Source: Clostridia bacterium (GTDB lineage: Bacteria > Bacillota > Clostridia > Oscillospirales > CAG-272). From it: DNA of 64,000 bases. Below the pieces are notes generated by a model. It ran no database searches. It saw only the letters and a list, made by a program, of their open reading frames with translations, and had not been told where the DNA came from. The stretch is taken from contig JAFUNJ010000010.1 of assembly GCA_017482355.1 (NCBI GenBank), positions 310,001 to 374,000 on the forward strand, in the 5' to 3' direction. Below are positions 17,177 to 26,468 of the stretch, one piece after another; position 1 is the first letter of the stretch, and each line of letters begins with the position of its first letter. Both the position numbers and the translations under genes were made by a program.

Positions 17177-17205
17177 AAAAGAGGAGGCATTCGCCTCCTC
17201 TTTTA
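17177..17205 (-). terminator. terminator of the tRNA-Leu gene
   Basis: AAAAGAGGAGGC / GCCTCCTCTTTT hairpin with a 4-nt loop; directly 3' of the tRNA on its strand. Confidence 0.85.
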
Positions 17206-17209
17206 ATTA

Positions 17210-17294
17210 TGGTGCGGGTGACAGGGGTCGAACCTGCACGCCTCTCAGCGTAAGATCCTAAATCTTATGCGTATGCCAATTTCGCCACACCCGC
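17210..17294 (-). tRNA. tRNA-Leu (anticodon UAG)
   Basis: The minus strand folds as a class II tRNA: acceptor GCGGGTG/CACCCGC, discriminator A and encoded CCA, anticodon stem TAAGA/TCTTA around loop TTTAGGA (anticodon TAG), long variable arm CGCTGAGAGGCG, and a T arm with GGTTCGAACC. It would read CUA and other CUN codons. Confidence 0.95.
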
Positions 17295-17377
17295 GTGGAT
17301 GTTATTTTAACACACCGATTCGGTTTTGTCAATGAGATTATTCTTTTTTGCACAAAAAAGGTGCGGCCGACTTCTCG

Positions 17378-17406
17378 TTGACTTTTTATCCGAGTGATGG
17401 TATAAT
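17378..17406 (+). promoter_or_regulatory. promoter of the NAGPA-type lipoprotein gene
   Basis: TTGACT (17378-17383), 17 bp, TATAAT (17401-17406). Confidence 0.8.
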
Positions 17407-17436
17407 TATGTCAAACTCTGAATGTGGGAGAATAAT

Positions 17437-18726
17437 ATGAAAAAATTATTCGCTTTATTCTTAGCTGTAATACTCGCGTTTTCATCCTTCTCCTGCCATA
17501 AGACGGAAGACCTCAAAGTACCGGCGGAAACCGACTCTAAGCGGAAGACGGTTACCCTCGAGGGTGTTGACGTTAAAGACTGCACCGTCGCTATCGTCAG
17601 CAAGTCATACGCTGACGAGGTAGCGCTTTTTGTCAGCAGGATCGACCGTTACAGCGGTCACAAAATACCCGTTAAAGAACTGTCGGAGATCACGTCCGCC
17701 GAAAAGCGCATCATCCTCATCGGCGCATCGAATCTCGACGGCTCTCACGAAAAGAATATGGGGCTTTTCGGATACAATATAAAGGTAAATTCTGACGATA
17801 GAGTCGTCGTTTCCGTCGATTTTTCAAACGTCGACGTGCTGAAAACCGCCGTTCAGAAGCTCGTTTCGCTTATTTCGCGAAGGTCGGTCGACGGCTTGAT
17901 CACCCTCTCCCTGAAGGAAAAGGATCACGTCGGTTTTTCCTTTGAGAGCAAGCTTCCGACCTGGACGCTTAAGGCGGAAAATACCTCCGTCATCGCCGAC
18001 GGAGTCACCTATATTCAGCAGCATTTTGTTGATGAAAAGGGGCTGCCTTACCGCGCGTACGTCCTTAAGATCGACCCCTCCAAAGCGTATCTTTACGCAG
18101 GAAGCGTCTCCGATAAATACGACTACAAGATACCCGATAACACCTTGCAGACCGTTATGTCCCAAATTGATGCTGCGATCGAAAACGGAAAAAGCCCGGT
18201 TGCGGCGGTAAACGCCGACTTCTTCGTTATGTCGGGAACCTCATATCCTCTCGGTCTTTACATAAAAGAGGGAGCCGTGATCGCTAAGCATCGCGGAAGA
18301 CCCTGGTGCGGATACACGAACGACGGGCAGTTCGTCTGCGGCGCGTCCTCTCTTTACGCCGAATACGAGGGGAAGCTTCGTACGGCAGTCGGTGCCTCGC
18401 ACGTTCTGATCAGCGATGGCGCGGTCATGACAAACAACACTGAGGGATCCCATCCGAGAACGCTCGCCGGCGTATCCGAGGACGGAACCATAATTCTTGC
18501 AGTCATTGACGGGCGTCAGCCAAACGTGTCGAACGGCGCCGAGTTTGCGCGTTGCGCCATACTTATGCTGTCACACGGCGCGTATAACGCGGTAAACCTT
18601 GACGGAGGCGGATCGTCGACGATGATAGTTCTTCAGGACGAGGAATATAAAACTGTAAACTCTCCGTCGGACGGCGAGCTTCGCAAGGTACACAATTCCC
18701 TGCTCATCGTTCCGAAGGGCAGCTAA
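17437..18726 (+). CDS. lipoprotein with phosphodiester glycosidase (NAGPA) domain
   Basis: 429 residues. The signal peptide ends in a lipobox (SSFSC, Cys about 21). Residues about 30-160 form an N-terminal alpha/beta domain; about 165-428 form the NAGPA domain. Family motifs seen are AAVNADFF, SHPRTLAGV, VIDGRQP and NLDGGGSSTM. The domain was named for the mammalian enzyme uncovering mannose 6-phosphate; bacterial members are exopolysaccharide or wall-glycan phosphodiester glycosidases (known of the family, not shown here). Start chosen at 17437, with GGGAG 6 nt before. It lies alone between the tRNA and pyrC. Confidence 0.88.
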   Translation: MKKLFALFLAVILAFSSFSCHKTEDLKVPAETDSKRKTVTLEGVDVKDCTVAIVSKSYADEVALFVSRIDRYSGHKIPVKELSEITSAEKRIILIGASNLDGSHEKNMGLFGYNIKVNSDDRVVVSVDFSNVDVLKTAVQKLVSLISRRSVDGLITLSLKEKDHVGFSFESKLPTWTLKAENTSVIADGVTYIQQHFVDEKGLPYRAYVLKIDPSKAYLYAGSVSDKYDYKIPDNTLQTVMSQIDAAIENGKSPVAAVNADFFVMSGTSYPLGLYIKEGAVIAKHRGRPWCGYTNDGQFVCGASSLYAEYEGKLRTAVGASHVLISDGAVMTNNTEGSHPRTLAGVSEDGTIILAVIDGRQPNVSNGAEFARCAILMLSHGAYNAVNLDGGGSSTMIVLQDEEYKTVNSPSDGELRKVHNSLLIVPKGS

Positions 18727-18738
18727 CCGATAAGCTTC

Positions 18739-18778
18739 AAAGTGCCGATGGGCTGTGTACCCCTCGGCGCTTTATTGT
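18739..18778 (+). terminator. terminator after the NAGPA lipoprotein gene
   Basis: AAAGTGCCGATGGG / CCCCTCGGCGCTTT stem (with G-T pairs), then ATTGTAT. Confidence 0.65.
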
Positions 18779-18842
18779 ATCATTGCACAAAAACGTAAGC
18801 AAATTTTTTCATTATTTTTTACCCGCGCGAGCGCGAAAGTAA

Positions 18843-18871
18843 TTGACAATATATAATAAATATGATACAAT
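18843..18871 (+). promoter_or_regulatory. promoter of the pyrimidine cluster
   Basis: TTGACA (18843-18848), 17 bp, TACAAT (18866-18871). The leader is about 45 nt and shows neither a PyrR-type attenuator nor a UTP-slippage tract that I can recognise. Confidence 0.85.
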
Positions 18872-18923
18872 ATATCAAATGCAATTTCAGATCACCAACC
18901 GTGTACTCTTATAGGGGGCAAAA

Positions 18924-20144
18924 ATGGAACTCACACTCAAAGGCGGATACGTATACACAAACGGTCACTTCGAAATGAAGGACGTTACCGTTTCCTTTTC
19001 CGATTCCCCTTTTTTCGATTCTGTTATTGACATTTCAGGTAAATATATTTTTCCCGGCTTTGCTGATGTTCATGTTCATCTGCGTGAGCCGGGCTTTTCT
19101 TATAAAGAAACGGTCGCAAGCGGAACGGCTGCCGGCGCGGCGGGCGGATATACTGCCCTTTGCACTATGCCGAACCTGAATCCGACCCCCGACAGCGCAG
19201 AGCATCTAAAGGATCAGCTTGACATCATCGAGCGCGACGCGTCGATCGCGGTCATTCCCTTTGGAACTATCACCGTCGGCGAAAAAGGTGAAGTTCTCTC
19301 CGATATGGACGGAATGGCGCCCGATGTCTGCGGATTTTCCGACGACGGACGCGGTGTTCAGGATCCCGAGATGATGATCGCGGCGATGGAAAAGGCGGCG
19401 TCACTTAACAAGATAATCTCCGCTCACTGCGAGGACAATTCGCTCCTTCGCGGCGGCTACATACACGAAGGAGAGTACGCGAAAGCACACGGTCACCGCG
19501 GCATTTGCTCCGAGAGCGAATGGGGACCGATCGCGCGCGACATTGAGCTTGTCAAAAGGACGGGCTGCGCTTATCACGTCTGCCACATTTCGACGAAGGA
19601 AAGCGTTGACATTATCAGACGCGCAAAGGCAGAGGGCGTGAATATAACCTGCGAGACGGGACCTCACTACCTGACGCTTTGCGACGGTGACCTGCAGGAG
19701 CACGGACGCTTCAAGATGAATCCGCCTCTGCGCTCCGCTTCCGACAGAGACGCACTTATCGAGGGGCTGATCGACGGAACTATAGATATGATCGCGACCG
19801 ATCACGCGCCTCATTCCGACGAGGAAAAGGGACGCGGACTTGAAAAGAGTGCGATGGGAGTCGTCGGGCTCGAAACGGCATTCCCAGTGCTCTACACGAA
19901 GCTTGTAAAGACCGGTGTTATTAAGCTCGAGGAGCTTGTCTACCTCATGAGCGAGGCGCCGAGAACGAGGTTTGATATCGACACCGACGTCGGATTTACG
20001 GTGTTCGACCTCGACGCGTGTTATAAGATCGACCCGAATGAATTTAAGACAAAAGGAAGGGCAACGCCCTTTGAGGATATGACCGTTTACAGCAAGTGCT
20101 TAATGACGGTGTATGACGGGAAGATTGTTTATAACGCGCTCTAA
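18924..20144 (+). CDS. pyrC: dihydroorotase
   Basis: 406 residues. It cyclises carbamoyl aspartate to dihydroorotate, step three of UMP synthesis. The amidohydrolase fold is clear: DVHVHLREPG carries the first zinc ligands (residues about 48-57), then HCEDN, CHIST, ETGPHYL and ATDHAPHSDEEK with the catalytic Asp. Length and motifs match the type I (PyrC of Gram-positives) class. The ATG follows GGGGGCAAAA. It is the first gene of the cluster, behind its only strong promoter, and is separated from carB by a repeat-bearing gap of 280 bp. Confidence 0.95.
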   Translation: MELTLKGGYVYTNGHFEMKDVTVSFSDSPFFDSVIDISGKYIFPGFADVHVHLREPGFSYKETVASGTAAGAAGGYTALCTMPNLNPTPDSAEHLKDQLDIIERDASIAVIPFGTITVGEKGEVLSDMDGMAPDVCGFSDDGRGVQDPEMMIAAMEKAASLNKIISAHCEDNSLLRGGYIHEGEYAKAHGHRGICSESEWGPIARDIELVKRTGCAYHVCHISTKESVDIIRRAKAEGVNITCETGPHYLTLCDGDLQEHGRFKMNPPLRSASDRDALIEGLIDGTIDMIATDHAPHSDEEKGRGLEKSAMGVVGLETAFPVLYTKLVKTGVIKLEELVYLMSEAPRTRFDIDTDVGFTVFDLDACYKIDPNEFKTKGRATPFEDMTVYSKCLMTVYDGKIVYNAL

Positions 20145-20169
20145 TCAAGAGAACATACGCGCTCGATAT

Positions 20170-20365
20170 GCCTCCCTTGTGTAAAGGGAGGTGTCAACGA
20201 AGTTGACGGAGGGATTGTAAGAAAATGCAACTCTAAAAAACAATCCCTCACCGCTTCGCGGAGCTCCCTTTACACAAGGGAGCCGAGGGTGCGTCGAGGC
20301 AAGGGGTTCCCCGAATCGAATGAAATGAGCTTTGGGGGTTCCCGAGGTTGTCGCACCCTACAAGG
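20170..20365. repeat. palindromic family A copy plus a GTTCCCC...CCCTAC repeat, between pyrC and carB
   Basis: 20170-20284 has outer inverted arms CTCCCTTGTGTAAAGGGAG / CTCCCTTTACACAAGGGAG and inner GAGGGATTGT / ACAATCCCTC. 20295-20360 carries the GAATGAAATGAGCTTTGG block also seen (inverted) at 265-295. The gap is otherwise empty until the carB ribosome binding site (GGAGG at about 20411-20415). Confidence 0.85.
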
Positions 20366-20424
20366 AAAACCTTGATCGTCCTCGCATAATCACGTAAACA
20401 AACCCTAACGGAGGAAAAAATATA

Positions 20425-23400
20425 ATGGCTAAAAGAAAAGACTTAAAGAAAATTCTTATCATCGGCTCGGGTCCTATTATCATAGGTCAGGCGGCCGAGT
20501 TTGACTACGCAGGCACACAGGCGTGTCTTGCACTCAAGGAGGAGGGCTACGAGGTAGTTCTCTGTAACTCCAATCCTGCAACGATAATGACCGATACCTC
20601 CATTGCCGACAAGGTATACATGGAGCCCCTTACCCTTGAATACATAGCGAAGATCCTCCGTTACGAGCGTCCCGACGCTATCGTTCCCGGAATCGGCGGA
20701 CAGACGGGACTTAACCTCGCAATGCAGCTCGAGAAGAAGGGCGTCCTCAAGGAATGCGGCGTTGAGCTTCTCGGAACCAGCTCGGAGTCCATCGAGCGCG
20801 CAGAGGACAGAGAGCTCTTCAAGGAGCTTTGCCAGTCGATAGGCGAGCCCGTTATCCCCTCCGAGATAACCTACTCCATCGAGGAAGCAAAGGAAGCGGC
20901 GAAGCGCATCGGCTATCCTGTAGTTCTCCGTCCTGCGTTCACCCTCGGCGGTACGGGCGGCGGCTTTGCTTATAACGAGGAGGAGCTTATCACCGTCGGT
21001 CTTAACGCCTTCAAGCTCTCCCCCGTTCATCAGGTGCTTATCGAAAAGAGCGTAAAGGGCTACAAGGAAATTGAATTCGAGGTAATGCGCGACTCCTCCG
21101 ACCGCGCGATCACCATTTGCGGAATGGAAAACATGGACCCCGTCGGAGTTCACACGGGTGACTCCATCGTCGTTGCCCCCATTCTCTCCCTTAACGATCA
21201 CGACCTTAAGATGCTCAACGATTCTGCGATCAAGATAATCCGCGAGCTTAAGATAGAGGGCGGCTGTAACGTGCAGTTCGCGCTCAATCCCAATTCCTCC
21301 GAGTACTACCTCATCGAGGTAAACCCCCGCGTTTCGCGCTCCAGCGCACTCGCGTCTAAGGCGTCGGGGTATCCTATCGCAAGAGTTACCGCGAAGATCG
21401 CAGTCGGTATGACGCTTGACGAGATCCCGGTTGCGGGCGGCACGGGCGACAAGGAGCCGAAGCTCGACTACATCGTTGCGAAGTTCCCGCGCTTCCCGTT
21501 CGACAAGTTCACCTCCGCATCCGACATTCTCGGAACGCAGATGAAGGCGACGGGTGAGGTCATGGGAATCGGCTCGACGCTTGAGGAATGCTTCCTCAAA
21601 TCCATTCGTTCGCTCGAGACAGGCGTTTGCCACGCTTACCTTGCAAAGTTCGATTCCTACACCAAGGAAGAGCTTTTCGAGTACGTAAAGAAGTTCCACG
21701 CAGACGGCGTTTACGCTATCGCCCAGCTTCTCCGTCTCGGCGCGACCGTCGAGCAGCTCCACGAGGCGACCGCTATCACCGAGCTGTTCCTTGAGTGCCT
21801 TGAGAAGATCGTAAAGATGGAAAGCACTCTCCGCGTCAAGCGCGGCGACAAGGATACTTTGCGCGCGGCTAAAGAGCTTGGCTTCTCCGACAAGATGATA
21901 GCAAAGCTCTGGGACATCGACGAGCTTTCGGTCTACAATCTCCGTAAGGCAGGCGGAATCATTCCCGTATTCAAGATGGTCGACACCCTCCACACGGGAA
22001 AATATATTGCATATCTCTACTCTACGTACACCGGAACGAACGAGTCGCGTCTTACTGACAAGAAGAAGATCGTCGTTCTCGGCGCAGGTCCTATCCGTAT
22101 CGGACAGGGCGTTGAGTTTGACTATTCGACCGTTCACGCAGTCCAAACTATAAAGAAGTCGGGCTACGAGGCGATCATCGTCAACAACAACCCCGAAACC
22201 GTTTCGACCGACTACACGACAGCCGACAAGCTCTACTTTGAGCCGCTTACGCCCGAGGACGTTATGGCGATCATCGACTTCGAGCAGCCCGAGGGCGTTA
22301 TTGCTTCCCTCGGCGGTCAGACCGCGATCAATCTCGCTCAGCCGCTTACCGACCGCGGCGTTAAGATAATCGGCACAGACTGTGCCGCTATCGACCGCGC
22401 AGAGGATCGTAACGCATTTGAAAACCTGCTTAACGAGCTTGACATTCCGCGTGCAAAGGGTCAGGCGGTAACCAAGATCGAGGACGGCATCAAGGCGGCA
22501 GCCGAGATAGGTTATCCCGTTCTCGTCCGTCCCTCCTTCGTTCTCGGCGGACGCGCAATGCAGATAGTTGCGGGCGAGGATCAGCTCCGCCACTACCTTA
22601 AGACCGCAGTTGAGATCGACGAGGACAAACCCGTTCTCGTTGACAAGTACATTCAGGGTAAAGAGGTCGAGGTCGACGCTATCTGCGACGGACGAAACGT
22701 CTTCGTTCCCGGAATTATGGAGCTTGTTGAGCGCACGGGTATTCACAGCGGTGACTCGATAAGCGTTTACCCGACCTTCTCGATATCCGACAGAGTCAAG
22801 GGTACCATTCTCCGCTATGCAAAGATGCTCGGTGTCGGAATCGGCATTGTCGGTCTGTTCAATATTCAGTTTATCGTTGACGAAAACGAAAACGTATACA
22901 TCATCGAGGTCAATCCCCGTTCGTCGCGTACCGTTCCCTTCCTTTCGAAGGCAACCGGCTACTCGCTTGCAGACATCGCGACCGAGGTAATTCTCGGAAA
23001 GTCGCTCAAGGAGCTTGGAATATTCGACATCTACCCCGACGAGAAGAAGAGATGGTACGTTAAGGTTCCCGTATTCTCCTTCAACAAGATAAGCGGTCTT
23101 GACGCTTACCTCTCCCCCGAGATGAAGAGTACAGGTGAAGCTATCGGCTACGACGACAAGCTCAACCGCGCTCTTTACAAGGCGCTTCAGGCGTCGGGAA
23201 TGAAGGTGCAGAATTACGGCACCGTATTTGCGACCATCGCCGATAAGGACAAGGAAGAGGCGCTTCCTCTTATCCGCCGCTTCTACAACCTCGGTTTCAA
23301 CATTGAGGCAACCGAGGGAACGGCGAAGTTCTTAAAGCAGAACGGCATCCGCACTCACGTGCTCAAGAAGATCAGCGAGGGCAGCGACGAGATCGCAGAG

Positions 23401-23598
23401 TCGATCCGTCAGGGACACATCGCTTACGTTATCAATACCCGTGACATCGCGTCTGTCGGTCAGGCGTCCGACGGATACGAGATCCGCCGTTACGCGACCG
23501 ATAATAACGTGACTATCTTCACCGCGCTCGACACCGTCCGCGTTCTCCTCGACGTTCTTGAGGAAACCACTCTTACGATATCGACCATTGATGCGTAA
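20425..23598 (+). CDS. carB: carbamoyl-phosphate synthase large subunit
   Basis: 1057 residues, full length. It makes carbamoyl phosphate from bicarbonate, ammonia and 2 ATP. Two homologous ATP-grasp halves are visible: the first opens IIGSGPIIIGQAAEFDYAG, the second VLGAGPIRIGQGVEFDYS (about residue 553 on). Each half has a Gly-rich loop and an EVNPR motif. The C-terminal MGS-like allosteric domain (about 930-1057) ends with VRVLLDVLEE. The ammonia-delivering small subunit (carA) is not in the window, so it must be encoded elsewhere. Carbamoyl phosphate serves both pyrB here and argF at 35505. GGAGG precedes the ATG. Confidence 0.97.
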   Translation: MAKRKDLKKILIIGSGPIIIGQAAEFDYAGTQACLALKEEGYEVVLCNSNPATIMTDTSIADKVYMEPLTLEYIAKILRYERPDAIVPGIGGQTGLNLAMQLEKKGVLKECGVELLGTSSESIERAEDRELFKELCQSIGEPVIPSEITYSIEEAKEAAKRIGYPVVLRPAFTLGGTGGGFAYNEEELITVGLNAFKLSPVHQVLIEKSVKGYKEIEFEVMRDSSDRAITICGMENMDPVGVHTGDSIVVAPILSLNDHDLKMLNDSAIKIIRELKIEGGCNVQFALNPNSSEYYLIEVNPRVSRSSALASKASGYPIARVTAKIAVGMTLDEIPVAGGTGDKEPKLDYIVAKFPRFPFDKFTSASDILGTQMKATGEVMGIGSTLEECFLKSIRSLETGVCHAYLAKFDSYTKEELFEYVKKFHADGVYAIAQLLRLGATVEQLHEATAITELFLECLEKIVKMESTLRVKRGDKDTLRAAKELGFSDKMIAKLWDIDELSVYNLRKAGGIIPVFKMVDTLHTGKYIAYLYSTYTGTNESRLTDKKKIVVLGAGPIRIGQGVEFDYSTVHAVQTIKKSGYEAIIVNNNPETVSTDYTTADKLYFEPLTPEDVMAIIDFEQPEGVIASLGGQTAINLAQPLTDRGVKIIGTDCAAIDRAEDRNAFENLLNELDIPRAKGQAVTKIEDGIKAAAEIGYPVLVRPSFVLGGRAMQIVAGEDQLRHYLKTAVEIDEDKPVLVDKYIQGKEVEVDAICDGRNVFVPGIMELVERTGIHSGDSISVYPTFSISDRVKGTILRYAKMLGVGIGIVGLFNIQFIVDENENVYIIEVNPRSSRTVPFLSKATGYSLADIATEVILGKSLKELGIFDIYPDEKKRWYVKVPVFSFNKISGLDAYLSPEMKSTGEAIGYDDKLNRALYKALQASGMKVQNYGTVFATIADKDKEEALPLIRRFYNLGFNIEATEGTAKFLKQNGIRTHVLKKISEGSDEIAESIRQGHIAYVINTRDIASVGQASDGYEIRRYATDNNVTIFTALDTVRVLLDVLEETTLTISTIDA

Positions 23599-23602
23599 AA
23601 GT

Positions 23603-23729
23603 GCCTCCCTTGTGTAAAGGGAGGTGGCATTTGCCGCAAGGCAAATGACGGAGGGATTGTCTAATTCAAAACGTTTTATTTCAATCCCTCAGTCTGCTTT
23701 GCAGACAGCTCCCTTTACACAAGGGAGCC
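23603..23729. repeat. palindromic family A copy between carB and pyrK
   Basis: CTCCCTTGTGTAAAGGGAG and CTCCCTTTACACAAGGGAG outer arms, GAGGGATTG/CAATCCCTC inner arms; begins 5 bp after the carB stop. Confidence 0.9.
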
Positions 23730-23768
23730 TAACAACCGCCCCGAAATTTTTGAAAAACAGGACAAACA

Positions 23769-24500
23769 ATGAAACAGTCAATTTTTACGATAAAAGAAAA
23801 CGTAGCTCTGACAAGCACCGTTTACAAAATGGTGCTCGTCGGAGACACCTCCGACATAACGGCAACGGGTCAGTTCGTCAACATAAAGCTCGACGGACTC
23901 TTTTTGCGCCGTCCGATCTCGGTCTGCGACTGGGACGCTGAAACGCTTACCATAATCTACAAGGTCGTCGGGACGGGAACGGAGCATATGGCGTCGATGG
24001 CTATCGGCACCGAGCTTGATATTCTCACAGGTCTCGGAAACGGCTACAACACCGAAAAGAGCGGCGACAAGCCCCTGCTTATCGGCGGCGGCGTAGGTGT
24101 TCCCCCTATGTACGCTCTGGCAAAAAAGCTCATCTCCGAGGGCAAGGACGTGACCGTCATTCTCGGCTTCAATAATAAGGACGAGATCTTCTACGAAAAT
24201 GAGTTTAAGAAGCTCGGCGCGACCGTTTATATAACCACGGTCGACGGAAGCTACGGAGTCAAGGGCTTCGTCACCGACGTGATGAAAAACCTTACCTACT
24301 CGTATTTCTACACCTGCGGTCCGATGCCGATGTTCAAGGCGATCGAGGCAACTGCCGTAACAAGCGGTCAGTTCTCGTTTGAAGAAAGAATGGGATGCGG
24401 ATTCGGCGCGTGTATGGGTTGCTCCTGCAAGACAAAGTACGGAAACAAGCGCATTTGCCGCGACGGCCCCGTCCTTGAAAGAGAGGAGATAATATGGTAA
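23769..24500 (+). CDS. pyrK: dihydroorotate dehydrogenase electron transfer subunit
   Basis: 243 residues. This FAD and 2Fe-2S protein passes electrons from PyrD to NAD+. The ferredoxin-reductase-like fold shows RRPISVCDWD (FAD binding), GGGVGVPPMYALAKKL (NAD binding), TCGPMPMFKA, and the C-terminal cluster motif CGFGACMGC with a fourth Cys in RICRDGPV. It forms a heterotetramer with the PyrDB-type enzyme encoded next. The last 7 nt overlap the pyrD start, and pyrD's ribosome binding site lies inside the pyrK 3' end, so translation is coupled. Its own ribosome binding site is weak (AGGAC). Confidence 0.96.
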   Translation: MKQSIFTIKENVALTSTVYKMVLVGDTSDITATGQFVNIKLDGLFLRRPISVCDWDAETLTIIYKVVGTGTEHMASMAIGTELDILTGLGNGYNTEKSGDKPLLIGGGVGVPPMYALAKKLISEGKDVTVILGFNNKDEIFYENEFKKLGATVYITTVDGSYGVKGFVTDVMKNLTYSYFYTCGPMPMFKAIEATAVTSGQFSFEERMGCGFGACMGCSCKTKYGNKRICRDGPVLEREEIIW

Positions 24501-25399
24501 ACACAAAAGTCAATCTTTGCGGTATCGAGCTTGATAACCCGGTTATCCCCGCAAGCGGAACGTTCGGCTTCGGCTACGAATTTTCCGAGCTTTACGATAT
24601 AAATATCCTCGGCACGTTCTCCTTTAAGGGAACGACGCGTGACCCGCGCTTCGGAAATCCCACGCCTCGAATTGCAGAGTGCCCGAACGGTATGATTAAC
24701 GCCGTAGGACTTCAGAATCCCGGCGTTGAAAAGGTGCTTTCCGAGGAGCTTCCTAAGATGAAAAAAGTGTTCCACAAGCCCGTCATGGCGAACGTAAGCG
24801 GATTTTCCGTTGAGGATTACGTTTACACCGTCGAGCGCCTTGAGGAGGAAGATCAGATCGGTTGGTACGAGGTCAACATTTCCTGCCCCAACGTTCACGG
24901 CGGCGGTATGGCCTTCGGCACCTCGCCCGAGGCGGCGGCAACCGTTACCAAAGCAGTTCGTGAAGTTACGAAAAAGCCGCTTATAATCAAGCTTTCCCCG
25001 AACGTGACCGACATCGTTTCGATCGCAAAGGCGTGCGAAAGCGAGGGCGCGGACGGAATAAGCTTAATAAATACCCTGCTCGGAATGAGAATAGATCTCA
25101 AGACGAAAAAGCCCGTAATCGCAAACAAAATGGGCGGCTTCTCGGGCGCGGCAATATTCCCCGTCGCCGTCCGTATGGTATATCAGGTCAGCCACGCGGT
25201 AAATATTCCCGTCGTCGGAATGGGCGGCGTTTCGAGCGCGTCCGACGTTATCGAGATGATGCTCGCAGGCGCAACGGCGGTTGAAGTCGGCGCATACAAT
25301 CTCATCGAGCCCTACGGCTGTAAAAAGATCATCGAGGAACTCCCAGCCGTAATGGAAAAATACGGAATTAAATCGCTTGAGGGACTAAAGATAGATTAA
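24494..25399 (+). CDS. pyrD: dihydroorotate dehydrogenase catalytic subunit, NAD-dependent (type 1B)
   Basis: 301 residues. It oxidises dihydroorotate to orotate using FMN, with PyrK as partner. Visible motifs: PVIPASGTFGFG at the N-terminus, NAVGLQNPG, VNISCPNVHGG with the class 1B catalytic Cys, IIKLSPNVTD, and the phosphate-binding VGMGGVSSASD. Absence of a membrane helix and pairing with pyrK fix the 1B subtype. The ATG at 24494 has GAGAGGAG 5-6 nt upstream. The following gap holds a repeat and then pyrF. Confidence 0.96.
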   Translation: MVNTKVNLCGIELDNPVIPASGTFGFGYEFSELYDINILGTFSFKGTTRDPRFGNPTPRIAECPNGMINAVGLQNPGVEKVLSEELPKMKKVFHKPVMANVSGFSVEDYVYTVERLEEEDQIGWYEVNISCPNVHGGGMAFGTSPEAAATVTKAVREVTKKPLIIKLSPNVTDIVSIAKACESEGADGISLINTLLGMRIDLKTKKPVIANKMGGFSGAAIFPVAVRMVYQVSHAVNIPVVGMGGVSSASDVIEMMLAGATAVEVGAYNLIEPYGCKKIIEELPAVMEKYGIKSLEGLKID

Positions 25400-25411
25400 A
25401 GCCGTTTACTG

Positions 25412-25600
25412 TATGGCTCCCTCCGGGAGGGAGCTCCCGACGCAGTCGGGTGAAGGAGCCATCGGGCGAAAAACATTAGATAACATATATTTGTGGAGCC
25501 GCCCTTGATGAGAAGGGCAACGCTCTATAATTTCTTTTATCGCGGGCTCCCTTCGTCCGTGGCTCTGCCACTTGCGCCATCCTTCCCGGAGGGAGGCAAA
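25412..25600. repeat. palindromic element between pyrD and pyrF (different family)
   Basis: The left part has GGCTCCCTCCGGGAGGGAGC and a GAAGGAGCCAT arm. The right part ends GCCATCCTTCCCGGAGGGAGGC, giving an inverted repeat of about 185 bp with an internal GCGGGCTCCCTTCGTCCG block. It differs from family A in sequence but occupies the same kind of position. Confidence 0.7.
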
Positions 25601-25651
25601 GATATTCCCCAAAACCAACTGAAAAACAAACCAAGTGAGGAGAACACAAAA

Positions 25652-26350
25652 ATGGGAAAAGACGTAATCATCGCCTGCGACTTCGACAGCGCGGCAAAAA
25701 CATTTGAATTTCTTGACAAGTTCACGGGCGTTAAGCCCTTCGTTAAGATCGGAATGGAGCTTTATTATGCAGAGGGTCCGTCCATCGTAAAGGAAATTAA
25801 GGCAAGAGGTCACAAGATATTCCTCGACCTCAAGCTTCACGATATTCCGAACACCGTTAAAAAGGCGATGGCTGTCCTTTCGCGTCTCGACGTCGATATG
25901 ACGAACCTTCACGCATCGGGCACAAAGCGTATGATGGAGGCCGCAATCGAGGGACTTACCCGTCCCGACGGCACCCGTCCGATCCTCATCGCCGTAACTC
26001 AGCTCACCTCGACCGACCAGGAGAGCATGGAAAACGATCTGCTTATCAAGGAGCCGATAGATCAGGTAGTTATGCACTATGCAAAATGCGCCTCCGAAGC
26101 AGGACTTGACGGCGTCGTTTGCTCGCCCCTTGAGGCAGGCAAGGTACACGACACCTGCGGCAGTAGCTTCGTTACCGTTACCCCCGGTGTAAGATTTGCC
26201 GACGGTGACGTTGGCGACCAGAAGCGCGTTATGACCCCCGCGCAGGCAAAGGAGATCGGCTCGGATTACATCGTTGTAGGCAGACCTATCACCGCCGCGC
26301 CCGATCCCGTCGCGGCGTATGAGAGATGCGTTAAGGAATTTTGTGATTGA
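25652..26350 (+). CDS. pyrF: orotidine 5'-phosphate decarboxylase
   Basis: 232 residues. It converts OMP to UMP. Motifs: IIACDFDS at the N-terminus, VKIGMELYYAEG, and the signature FLDLKLHDIPNTV with the catalytic Lys-Asp set (D-x-K-x-x-D). TVTPGVRF and VVGRPITAAPDP (phosphate grip) are near the end. The 230-residue size is the type I class. The start was placed at 25652 because GAGGAG lies 8-10 nt ahead; the longer open frame upstream is repeat DNA. Confidence 0.96.
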   Translation: MGKDVIIACDFDSAAKTFEFLDKFTGVKPFVKIGMELYYAEGPSIVKEIKARGHKIFLDLKLHDIPNTVKKAMAVLSRLDVDMTNLHASGTKRMMEAAIEGLTRPDGTRPILIAVTQLTSTDQESMENDLLIKEPIDQVVMHYAKCASEAGLDGVVCSPLEAGKVHDTCGSSFVTVTPGVRFADGDVGDQKRVMTPAQAKEIGSDYIVVGRPITAAPDPVAAYERCVKEFCD

Positions 26351-26358
26351 TTTTTAAT

Positions 26359-26468
26359 GCCTCCCCTGTGTAAGGGGAGGTGTCTCGCGGAGCGAGACGG
26401 AGGGGTTGTGTCGCGCACTCACAATCCCTCACCGCCTGACGGCGGAGCTCCTTTTACACAAGGGAGCC
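26359..26468. repeat. palindromic family A copy between pyrF and the symporter gene
   Basis: Arms CTCCCCTGTGTAAGGGGAG and GCTCCTTTTACACAAGGGAGC, slightly diverged from the other copies; inner GAGGGGTTGTG / CACAATCCCTC. Confidence 0.85.

Noticed and set aside
18872-18923. PyrR-type attenuator before pyrC
   Set aside because: The leader is about 45 nt with no terminator/antiterminator pair, and no pyrR gene lies in the window.
20443-22746. 767-codon open frame on the minus strand opposite carB
   Set aside because: It is a shadow of carB caused by the codon bias of that gene; it has no ribosome binding site and no recognisable domain, and carB is certain.
23300-23598. carB truncated or fused to carA
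   Set aside because: The C-terminal MGS-like domain is complete and no amidotransferase sequence is present on either side.
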